Of a stretch of 22,786 nt of DNA, positions 8,445 to 16,060 are shown piece by piece. The notes beneath the pieces were generated by a model that saw only the letters and a program-made list of their open reading frames with translations, did not search any database and was not told the DNA's origin. The position numbers were made by a program, and so were the translations under genes. Source of the DNA: CAIWXH01 sp964555675 (GTDB taxonomy: Bacteria > Chloroflexota > Chloroflexia > Chloroflexales > Chloroflexaceae); assembly GCA_964555675.1 (NCBI GenBank), contig CAZKTU010000093.1, positions 1-22,786 on the forward strand, written 5' to 3'. Positions within the stretch are counted from its first letter, which is position 1. Every line of letters starts with the position of its first letter.

Positions 8445-9987
8445 ATGATTGAGTCTGAGATCGTGCTCGACGGCGAGCATTTGAGCTTCGAGCAGGTGCT
8501 GGCGGTGGCCTACGGGCGGCCCGGGGCGCCGCGCGTGACCCTGGCCCCCGCAGCGCGGGCGGCGGTCGAGCGGGCGGCCGAGGCCGTGGCGACGCTGCTG
8601 GCGCGGGGCGAGGTGGCCTACGGGATCACCACGGGCTTCGGCGCCTTCAAGGACCGCCTGATCGCCCCCGAACAGGTCGAGCAGCTCCAGCACAATATTC
8701 TGGTCAGCCACGCCGTGGGCGTGGGCGCCCCCTTCGACATCCCCACCACTAGGGCGATCATGCTGATCCGGGCCAACACCCTGGCCCGCGGTCACTCGGG
8801 GGTGCGCCCCGAGACCCTCGACCTGCTGCTGGCCATGCTCAACGCCGGCGTGCATCCGAGCATCCCGCGCAAGGGCTCGCTCGGCGCGAGCGGCGACCTG
8901 GCGCCCCTGGCGCACATGGCTCTGCCCATGATCGGGCTGGGCGAGGCCTGGCTCGGCGACGAGCTGCTGCCCGGCGGGGTCGCCCTCGAGCGCGCGGGCC
9001 TGACCCCGCGGCGCCTGGCCGCCAAAGAGGGCCTGGCCCTGACCAACGGCACCGCCGTGATGTGCGCGCTCGGCGTGCTCGAGACGGCCCGCGCCGAGGC
9101 CCTGAGCGAGGTCGCCGACCTGGCCGGCTGCCTCAGCCTCGAGGCCCTCCACGGCACCGACCTGGCCTTCGACGAGCGCATCCATGCCCTCAGGCCCTTC
9201 CCGCGCCAGCAGGAGTGCGCTGCCAACCTGCGGGCGCTGCTCGCCGGCAGCGAGTATACCCGCGGCTACGACCCGGCCCACGTGCAGGATGCTTACACCC
9301 TGCGCTGCATCCCCCAGGTCCACGGGGCGGTGCGCGACGCGATCGCCTACGCGCGCTGGGCCTTCGCGATCGAGCTGAACGCGGTGACCGACAACCCGCT
9401 GATCTTCTTCGAGGGCGACGAGATCTGCGTGCTCTCGGGCGGCAACTTCCACGGCGAGCCCCTGGCCATTGCCATGGACTACCTGGGCCTGGCGGGGGCC
9501 GAGCTGGGCAGCATCGCCGAGCGGCGGATCATGCGCCTGACCGACGAGGCCTCGAACACCCACACCCTGCCCGCGTTTCTGACCCAGGCGGGCGGGCTCA
9601 ACTCGGGCTTCATGATCGCCCAGTACACCGCGGCCGCCCTGGTGACCGAGAACAAGGTGCTGGTCCACCCCGCCAGCGCCGACAGCATCCCCACCTCGGC
9701 CAATGTCGAGGACCATGTGAGCATGGGTGTCACCGCGGGCCTCAAGCTGCGCGACATCCTCGACAATGTCGAGCGCATCCTGGCGATCGAGCTGATGGCC
9801 GCCGCCCAGGGTGTTGATTTCAGGCGGCAGAGCCTGGGCGAGGCCGCCCGCCTGGGGCGGGGCACCGCGCCGGTCTATGCGCTGCTGCGGCGCCACATCC
9901 CCTTTATCGCGGCCGACACGGTGATGTACCCCCACATCGAGAGTGCGCGCCGGCTCGTGGCGGGCGGCGCGCTGGTCGCCGCGGCGC
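8445..9987 (+). CDS. hutH: Histidine ammonia-lyase (3' end in gap)
   Basis: HutH removes ammonia from L-histidine to give trans-urocanate, the first step of the pathway. The catalytic electrophile MIO forms from Ala148-Ser149-Gly150 in GSLGASGDLAPLAHM. The catalytic Tyr59 lies in AYGITTGFG. Other family segments are LQHNILVSHAVGVG, ALTNGTAVMCALGVL, FDERIHALRPFPRQQ, NAVTDNPLIFF, GGNFHGEPLAIAMDYLGLA and SADSIPTSANVEDHVSMG. The 514 codons before the N run already equal the usual length of about 505-515, so probably only a few residues are missing. The start is ATG at 8445 (MIESEIVLDG), with AGG eight bases upstream; an in-frame ATG at 8403 would add a non-family leader overlapping the palindrome. 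It completes hutU-hutI-hutH. No hutG or hutF is visible. Confidence 0.95.
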
Positions 9988-10087
9988 NNNNNNNNNNNNN
10001 NNNNNNNNNNNNNNNNNNNNNNNNNNNNNNNNNNNNNNNNNNNNNNNNNNNNNNNNNNNNNNNNNNNNNNNNNNNNNNNNNNNNNNN
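9988..10087. other. Assembly gap 2 (100 N)
   Basis: One hundred Ns lie between the end of hutH and the stop codon of the convergent P450 gene, which begins immediately after the gap. The gap hides the hutH stop and the whole intergenic region, where a terminator or a hairpin repeat would be expected. Confidence 0.95.
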
Positions 10088-11476
10088 CTAGCCCCCGTCG
10101 CGCGCGCGCAGGGTCACGCGCACGCCCTCCTTTGGGCGCAGGGTGATCGAGGGCTGGGGGGTGGCGCGCCAGCCGGGGGCGAGCTCGACCTTGAAGCGGC
10201 GCATGATCGCGGCGATGATGAGGGTGGCCTCCATCAGCGCGAAGCTCTGGCCGATGCAGAGGCGCTGACCGCCGCCGAAGGGGAAGTAGGCGAAGCGCGG
10301 CAGGCGCCCCTCGAGCCCGTCCTCCCAGCGCTCGGGCAGGAAGCGCTCGGGCTCGGCGAAGTGGCGCGGGTCGCGGTGGGTCACCCACTGGCTGAGCATG
10401 ACGGTCTCGCCCTTGGGGATGCGCATGCCGCCCACCGTGGTCTCCTCGGCCGCCTGGCGCATGCTCAGGGTCCAGGCCGGCGGATAGAGCCGCATCGACT
10501 CCTTCAGCACCAGGCCGGCGTAGGGCAGGCGCGGCAGATCCTCCATGGTCGGGGCCCGCTCGCCGATGACGCTCGCCAGCTCGGCGGCCAGGCGGGCCTC
10601 GGCGGCGGGGTGCTGGCCCAGCAGGTAGAAGGTCCACGAGAGGGCCAGGGCGGTGGTCTCGTGCCCCGCGAGGAAGAGCGTGATCGCCTCGTCGCGGACC
10701 TGCCGATCGCTCATGCCGTTGCCCTCCTCATCGCGGGCGTGCAGCAGCATCGAGAGCAGATCGCCCTTGTCTTCGCCGCTGGCCCTGCGCTCGGCCACGA
10801 TGCGCCCGATAATGCGCTCGAGCTCGGCGACGGCGCGGCGGAAGCGCAGGTTGCTGGGCGTGGGCCAGCTGACCGGCGGCTGGAAGGGCTGACCGAGGGT
10901 GTCGGCCGAGATGTCCATGACCACGCCGAGGGCCCGCCCGATCGTGGCGGTGTCGCTGCCGGTGTCGGCCCCGAAGAGGGTCTCGGCCACGATCTGCAGG
11001 GTCAGGGCCATCATCTCGTCGTGGAGGTCGAAGCTCTGGCCGGGGCGCCAGCGGGCCAGCATCTGCTCGGTGTGGGCGACCATGACCTGGGCGTAGGCGG
11101 CGATGCGCTGGCGGTGGAAGGCGGGCTGGGCCAGGCGCCGCTGGCGCAGCCAGAAGTCGCCGTTGCTGGTCAGCAGCCCCGTGCCGAAGAGCAGGTAGTC
11201 GAGGGTGCCGCGTAGTTGCTCGATGTCCTCTTTGGGGAAGCCGCGGCTCTGGGTGACCAGCACCTCCTCGATCTGGGCCGGGTGGGCGACCAGGGTGAAG
11301 TGCTGCGTCCCGAAGGGGATGCGCACGACATCGCCATAGGTGCGGGCGGCGGCGCTCAGGTAGCCCAGGGGGTCGCGCCCGAAGCTCAGGGCCTCGCCCA
11401 GCAGGGGCAGGCCGCGCGGTCCGGGGGGCAGGGGCGCCTGGGCGGCGCGGGTCAAGGGGCGGGCGGTATCGCTCAC
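10088..11476 (-). CDS. Cytochrome P450
   Basis: This complete 462-residue soluble P450 is a haem-thiolate monooxygenase. The I-helix oxygen-binding motif is AGHETT (270-275). The K-helix ExxR is Glu326 and Arg329 in LKESMRLYPP. The PERF-like region is FLPERW. The haem loop FPFGGGQRLCIG carries the axial ligand Cys407. No N-terminal membrane anchor and no fused reductase are seen, so it needs external redox partners, none of which are in the window. The open frame extends to 11611, but GTG at 11476 is preferred: GGAGGA lies six to seven bases upstream and the protein then starts just before the proline-rich PPGPRGLP hinge. The substrate is unknown. It lies downstream of a MalT-type regulator that is separated from it by repeats. 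Confidence 0.93.
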   Translation of the reverse strand: MSDTARPLTRAAQAPLPPGPRGLPLLGEALSFGRDPLGYLSAAARTYGDVVRIPFGTQHFTLVAHPAQIEEVLVTQSRGFPKEDIEQLRGTLDYLLFGTGLLTSNGDFWLRQRRLAQPAFHRQRIAAYAQVMVAHTEQMLARWRPGQSFDLHDEMMALTLQIVAETLFGADTGSDTATIGRALGVVMDISADTLGQPFQPPVSWPTPSNLRFRRAVAELERIIGRIVAERRASGEDKGDLLSMLLHARDEEGNGMSDRQVRDEAITLFLAGHETTALALSWTFYLLGQHPAAEARLAAELASVIGERAPTMEDLPRLPYAGLVLKESMRLYPPAWTLSMRQAAEETTVGGMRIPKGETVMLSQWVTHRDPRHFAEPERFLPERWEDGLEGRLPRFAYFPFGGGQRLCIGQSFALMEATLIIAAIMRRFKVELAPGWRATPQPSITLRPKEGVRVTLRARDGG

Positions 11477-11561
11477 GGCGGCTCTCCTCCGTTGCTCTGC
11501 TGATTCGTTGTGCCGGTCGGCACGAGCAACAGGGTAGCACGGGCCACCCGCCGGGCGCGTA

Positions 11562-11573
11562 CACCCGCGGGTG
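11562..11573. promoter_or_regulatory. Perfect palindrome CACCCGCGGGTG upstream of the P450
   Basis: This 12-bp perfect palindrome lies 86 bases upstream of the P450 start. On the minus strand it is preceded by TTGTCA, a possible -35 element, though no good -10 follows at 17 bases. A dimeric repressor operator is possible. In DNA of this GC content a 12-bp palindrome could also occur by chance. Confidence 0.3.
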
Positions 11574-11599
11574 ACAAGGGGGGGTGTGAGTGGATTTTT

Positions 11600-11651
11600 C
11601 GGGAGGGCCATGCCCTCCCGAGCCCTCCCAAGCTCTCCCGAGCCCTCCCGC
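11600..11651. repeat. Hairpin plus 10-bp tandem repeats between P450 and regulator
   Basis: CGGGAGGGC-CAT-GCCCTCCCG (11600-11620) is a 9-bp stem hairpin. Its right arm is part of four tandem 10-bp units of the form GCCCTCCCGA at 11612, 11622, 11632 and 11642, with one or two changes each. It follows the stop codon of the minus-strand regulator by a short distance. It could therefore weaken read-through toward the P450. It resembles the palindromes at 3064 and 8405. Confidence 0.6.
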
Positions 11652-11662
11652 CAGGCCGGTTG

Positions 11663-14321
11663 CTAGACAGGCACTCCGCGCTCGCGGGCCCGCACGAGGG
11701 CCTGGGTGCGGCTGCGGGCCTCGAGTTTGGCGAAGATGCGGTTGATATGCTTCTTGACCGTGGCGGGGGCGACCACGAGCCGCTCGGCGATCTCGCCGTT
11801 GCTCAGGCCGGCGGCCACCAGGCGCAGCACCTCGACCTCGCGCTCGGTCAGCTCGTCGGGGCCGCCCCCTGCCTCGGTCGGCGCGTCGAGGGCAGCCAGG
11901 GCCGGGCCCGCCTCGAGGAAGACCGCGGCGAGCCCCGCGGGGTCGGCGATGGCCCTGGCCGCCGCGAGGGCGGCGCGGGCGTCGGCGCTGCGCCCCAGGC
12001 GGGCCAGGGCGAGGGCGCGCAGGACGTGGGCCTCGGCGTGGTGACGCCCGCGGTCGCCGGCGGCGGCCTCGGCGGCCACGCCCTCGGCCTCGATCAGCCC
12101 CTCGGCGGGGCGCCCGAGGGCGATCAGCACGTCGGCGCGGGCCAGGGCGAGGATCTCGAGGACCAGGGGCGGGTCGGCGGGGCCGGGCCGGGCTGCGTCT
12201 GAGGCGAGCCAGGCGGCCGCGCGCTCCAGGTCGCCCAGGCGGGCGGCGAGGCGGGCGCTCGCCGCCATCACGTGGCCGACGAAGGCGCTGAGGCCCAGGC
12301 CCTGGGCGATGGCCTCGGCGGCCCGCAGGTGCTCGGCGGCGGCCGCGGCCTCGCCGCGCAGGGCGGCGATCGCGGCCAGGCGCTGCAGGCCGTCGATGGC
12401 GCCCAGCTCGCCGAGGATCGAGCGCCGCGAGAGGCCGGCCGCGATCAGCTCCTCGGCCCGCTCGAGCTCGCCGAGCTCGTAGGCCGCGGCGCCCAGGCCG
12501 ACCAGGGCGGCGTCGGCGAAGGGCTCGCGCCCCGGGCCCGGCCCGCCGGTCGGGGCCAGGGCCGCCTCGTAGCTGGCCGCCGCGGCCCGCGGGCGGCCCT
12601 GCAGCAGCAGCACCTCGCCGGCCTGACAGAGGGCGATCGCCGGCAGCAGCGCGCTGCCGTCGCCCCCGCCCGTGCGCGCCACCTCGGCGAAGGCGGCCAG
12701 GGCCGCGGCGACGTCGCCGCTGTACTGGGCCAGCAGGCCCCGGTTCAGGACGGCCACGGCCCGCAGGAAGGGGTTCGACTCGTCCTCGGCGGTCGGGTCG
12801 GGAGGGACGCCGGTATGCCCGCGCAGGATCGCCACGGTGGTGCGGACCATCTGGGCCTCGCCCCGCAGGGCGGGGTCGCCCGCGTCGACGGCGCTCGCCC
12901 GGGCCTCGGCCCCGTCGAGGTCGCTCGTCAGCACGCGCACCCAGCAGTCGAGCAGCAGCAGCCGCTCGTCGGCGGCGGCCACGGCGGGCGGGAGGGCGGC
13001 CAGCCAGCCCTGGAGGGTGGCCACCTCGCCGCGCAGAAGGGTATCGCGCCCGACCTGGCCGATCAGCTCGGTGGCCCGCCCCCAGGCCTCGGCGGCCAGA
13101 GCCAGGCCGATCGCCTCGCTGTAGGCCCCCCGCTCGGCCAGCCAGGCGGCCGCCCGCAGGCGCGTCGCGCTCAGGGCCGCCGGGTCGGTGCGCGCCAGGT
13201 GCGCCCGCAGCACCTCGGCGAAGAGGTGGTGGTAGCGAAACCAGCGCCGCAGGGGCTTCGTCTCGTCGTGCGAGCCGTCGTTCAGGGGCACCAGGAAGAG
13301 GTTGGCNNNNNNNNNNNNNNNNNNNNNNNNNNNNNNNNNNNNNNNNNNNNNNNNNNNNNNNNNNNNNNNNNNNNNNNNNNNNNNNNNNNNNNNNNNNNNN
13401 NNNNNNCTCGAGCACGGCGTCGCACAGCTCGGCCGAGAAGTGGGGGAGCGGGGCGGTGGCCAGGAGGAAGGCGCGCAGCTCGGGGGGTTGGCGCGAGAGA
13501 ATCTCGCTGGCCACGTAGTCGAGGACGGCGGGCGAGGCGCCGCTGAACGAGGCCGCGAAGGCCGCCGGGTCGGCGTGGCCGCGGGCGGCCAGGGCGGCCA
13601 GGATCAGGCCGGCGCCCCAGCCCTCGGTGCGCTCGACCAGGGCCCCGACCGTGGCCGGCGCGAGGGGCAGGCCGAGAGCCTGGCTGAAGAGCTGATCGGC
13701 CTCGGCCACGGTGAAGCGCAGGTCGGCCGGGCTGAGCTCGGTCAGGCGCCCGGCGACCGCCAGGCGGGCGAGGGGCAGCGGGGGCGGCGTGCGGCTCGCC
13801 AGGGCCAGGCGCAACTGCGGCGGCGCGCGCTCGACCAGCAGGGTCAGGCCCGCGTGGATGGCCGGCGCCTCGATCAGGTGGTAGTCGTCGAGGGCGAGAA
13901 TGAGCGGGCCCGCGAGCTGGGCGGCGGCGTTGAGCAGGGCTGTGACCAGGGGCTCGGCGGGGCGGGCGGCCGTGCTCTGCAGCGCGGCCTCGGCGCGCGA
14001 CCAGCAGCCGGGCGCGGCCCGCTCGAGGGCGGCCAGGACGTAGCGCCAGAAGCGAGCCGGGTCGTTGTCGCTCTCGTCCAGCGAGATCCAGGCCGTGGCC
14101 GGCCCCGGTTGGCCGTCGGCGGCCTGCATCCACTCAGCGAGGGCCTGGGCCAGGGCGGTGGTCTTGCCCGAGCCGGCGGGGGCCACGACCAGGGTCAGGG
14201 TGCGCGCAAAGCCCGAGCGCAGCTCGTCGCGCAGCCGGCGGCGCTCGACGAGGGCCGGCCTGAGGGGTGGAGGCAGCAGCCGGGTGATCAGCAGCTCGTC
14301 TGCTGGCGGCGTCTCGAGCAT
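11663..14321 (-). CDS. MalT-type LuxR-family ATP-dependent regulator, interrupted by gap 3
   Basis: This is a large STAND-type transcription activator. The N-terminal 305 codons carry the family start (LLITRLLPPPLRPALVERRRL), Walker A APAGSGKTT (47-55), WISLDESDNDPARFW (79-93) and Walker B LILALDDYH (141-149). After the N run, 547 residues begin with ANLFLVPLNDG and RRWFRYHHLFAEVLRAHL. They continue through Ala/Leu-rich TPR-like helices and end in a LuxR helix-turn-helix (LTEREVEVLRLVAAGLSNGE, then ATVKKHINRIFAKL). Relatives bind ATP and an inducer, oligomerise and activate promoters. The two halves sit in different frames only because the gap is drawn as 100 bases; a true length divisible by three would join them. 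By comparison with the family, roughly 15-25 residues are missing. The start is ATG at 14321; GTG at 14348 is possible. The target is unknown; the P450 just downstream is one candidate. Confidence 0.88.
13307..13406. other. Assembly gap 3 (100 N) inside the LuxR-type regulator
   Basis: The gap lies between the ATPase-adjacent region and the segment beginning ANLFLVPL. Both sides are in coding register up to the first N, with codon boundaries exactly at the gap edges, so the gene need not be broken. Confidence 0.95.
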
Positions 14322-14361
14322 GGGTGGGTCGGCGCGGGCCCTGGACACGGATCCTGTGGGC

Positions 14362-14367
14362 AGTGTA
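14362..14367 (-). promoter_or_regulatory. Candidate -10 for the MalT-type regulator
   Basis: On the minus strand TACACT lies 13 bases before the GTG at 14348 and 40 bases before the ATG at 14321. No convincing -35 is seen. The site sits between the regulator and the stop of the upstream radical SAM gene, so the regulator may be transcribed on its own or by read-through. Confidence 0.28.
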
Positions 14368-14387
14368 GCTGAAACGCCGCCCCGGCG

Positions 14388-15908
14388 CTAGTCGGCGCCC
14401 ACCTCGACGGCCTGCTCGGGCTCGGCGGCGATATAGCGGCCCTGCTGGAGCGGGCGGCGCCGCCCGCTCTTCACGCTGGCGATCTGGTCCTTGAGATTCC
14501 GGCGGAAGAGGATGCTGGTGACCAGGTTGACCAGCTTGTTGCGGTTGGCGGCGACGCGGGCGGCGATGGCCGGCCACGAGTACATGCCCAGGAAGTGACC
14601 CAGGTAACGCAACTGATACTCGAGGGGGTCGAAGTTATCGCAGCGGACCACCAGGTTATGGGCGGTGTACTTGTCCCAGTCCTCGTCGACGATCAGGCCG
14701 CGGGCCTTGTAATCTTTGTAGAGCTGCGTGCCGGGGTAGGGCGTGATCACCGAGTAGATCGGCATCATCAGCCGGTTCTCGCGCACGAAGCGCTCGGTGG
14801 CGGCCATGTCTTCATAGGTGTCGATGGCCGGGTTGGTGAGGAAGTTGCCCTGGATATTCAGCCCGGCCTTGCGGCAGGCGGCGATAATCTCGCTGTAGCG
14901 GCGGGCCGAGTTGGTGCGGCCCTTATTGTAGGTCTTCAGGGTCTCCTGGTTGACCGACTCGAAGCCGACCAGGGCCATCAGGCAGCCCGCCTTGACCAGC
15001 AGCTCGACGGTCTTGGGGTCCTCGAGGAAATTGATGCTGATGAAGCTGCTGAACTTGATGTCGCACTCGGCCAGGATCTCGAGGATCTCCCAGGTGCGCT
15101 GCTTGTTCACCCCGAGGTTCTCGTCGGTGAACATAAACCAGGGTGTGCTGCCGTACTTCGTCTCTTTGAAGAAGACCCGCTTGGCCTCGGCGATCTGGGC
15201 GCGGATGCTCTCGGTGGACTGGATGCGGTAGAGCCGGCCGGTGAAGTTGGGGGTGACACAGAAGGCGCAGGTGTAGGGGCAGCCCCTGGTCATGAAGATC
15301 GGGATGGACTTGCGGGCGTCGACCTGCTCGCGCTTGCCGGCGGCGAAGATGCGCGCGTAGTCGATCGCCGGCACCTCGGTGACGGGCGGGAAGTCCTTGG
15401 AGTCGTAGCGGGGCTGCAGGCGGCCGTCGGCCAGGTCTTGCAGCAGTTGGGCCCAGAGGTGCTCGGCCTCGCCGCAGACCACGGCATCGGCGTGGGGGCG
15501 GGCCTCGTCGTAGTTGAACGAGACGTGGACGCCGCCGAGGACGACGGGGGTGCCGCGGCTGCGGAAAGCGTCGGCGATCTCGTAGGCCCGGGTGACGTTC
15601 ATGGTGCGGGTGGTGATGCCGACCAGATCGTAGCCACCGGCGTAGTCGATCGGGTCGCCGAACAGCTCGTCGGCCAGCTCGAGCTGGTGCTGGGGCGGGG
15701 TGATGCTCACCAGGACCCCGACCGCCATCGAGAAGAGAGCCTTCTGGCTGCTGTCCTCCTCCTTCTTGCCCCTGGGCGTCACCAGCAGGATGCGCAGCGG
15801 GCGCACGCTGGCGGGCGGGCGCAGGGCGGCGCGGGCGGGGGTCAGGGCGATGCTGGGGCGGGTCGAGGCGCCCGCCGTCGTCAGGCCCGATTCGGCTGGA
15901 AGGCTCAC
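14388..15908 (-). CDS. B12-binding-domain radical SAM protein
   Basis: This 506-residue enzyme has two recognisable domains. Residues about 37-165 are a cobalamin-binding-type Rossmann domain (LRILLVTPRG, YDLVGITTRTMNVTRAYEIA, VVLGGVHVSFNYDEA, ADAVVCGEAEH). Residues about 203-420 are a radical SAM core. The 4Fe-4S ligands are Cys210, Cys214 and Cys217 in RGCPYTCAFC; FMFTDENLG and ALVGFESVNQETL are further core motifs. A C-terminal region of about 90 residues ends in a basic stretch. As usual for this class there is no DxHxxG. Members methylate unactivated carbons or do ring chemistry, but the substrate here is not recognised. The start is GTG at 15908, with GAGGAGGA four bases upstream; the frame continues to 15962 over the promoter. 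It has a clear promoter (15948-15976) and diverges from the cyclase. The regulator gene follows 66 bases downstream. Confidence 0.9.
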   Translation of the reverse strand: MSLPAESGLTTAGASTRPSIALTPARAALRPPASVRPLRILLVTPRGKKEEDSSQKALFSMAVGVLVSITPPQHQLELADELFGDPIDYAGGYDLVGITTRTMNVTRAYEIADAFRSRGTPVVLGGVHVSFNYDEARPHADAVVCGEAEHLWAQLLQDLADGRLQPRYDSKDFPPVTEVPAIDYARIFAAGKREQVDARKSIPIFMTRGCPYTCAFCVTPNFTGRLYRIQSTESIRAQIAEAKRVFFKETKYGSTPWFMFTDENLGVNKQRTWEILEILAECDIKFSSFISINFLEDPKTVELLVKAGCLMALVGFESVNQETLKTYNKGRTNSARRYSEIIAACRKAGLNIQGNFLTNPAIDTYEDMAATERFVRENRLMMPIYSVITPYPGTQLYKDYKARGLIVDEDWDKYTAHNLVVRCDNFDPLEYQLRYLGHFLGMYSWPAIAARVAANRNKLVNLVTSILFRRNLKDQIASVKSGRRRPLQQGRYIAAEPEQAVEVGAD

Positions 15909-15947
15909 AGCGTCCTCCTCGCATGGGGGGTCAGCACAGTATGCTTT

Positions 15948-15976
15948 ATTATAGAGGTTCAATGCTTATATGTACA
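15948..15976 (-). promoter_or_regulatory. Sigma70-type promoter of the radical SAM gene
   Basis: Reading the minus strand, TGTACA (15976-15971) and a perfect TATAAT (15953-15948) are separated by 17 bases. Transcription would start about 33 bases before the GTG at 15908. The -35 matches four of six consensus bases. This is the most AT-rich part of the window. Confidence 0.6.
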
Positions 15977-15999
15977 GGGTGGCTTCCGGGAAGCTCGGC

Positions 16000-16005
16000 T
16001 ATAAT
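16000..16005 (+). promoter_or_regulatory. Candidate -10 of the cyclase gene
   Basis: A perfect TATAAT lies 55 bases before the ATG at 16061. No good -35 is found at 16-18 bases, which would fit an activator-dependent promoter. It is divergent from the radical SAM promoter, with 46 bases between the two -10 hexamers. Confidence 0.45.
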
Positions 16006-16013
16006 ACAGATAG

Positions 16014-16032
16014 CCGCCCAAACCGTGGGCGG
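16014..16032 (+). promoter_or_regulatory. Leader hairpin of the cyclase gene
   Basis: CCGCCCA-AACCG-TGGGCGG forms a 7-bp stem, extendable by a G-T pair, with a 5-base loop. It begins about where transcription from the TATAAT at 16000 would start. It could protect the 5' end or be an operator. A second AT-rich hexamer, TATTAT, follows at 16033-16038. Confidence 0.35.
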
Positions 16033-16060
16033 TATTATCATCTGCACACCCTAGACGCCT

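Noticed and set aside
13307..13406. Apparent frameshift between the two halves of the LuxR-type regulator
   Set aside because: The offset comes from the arbitrary 100-N gap, not from sequence evidence.
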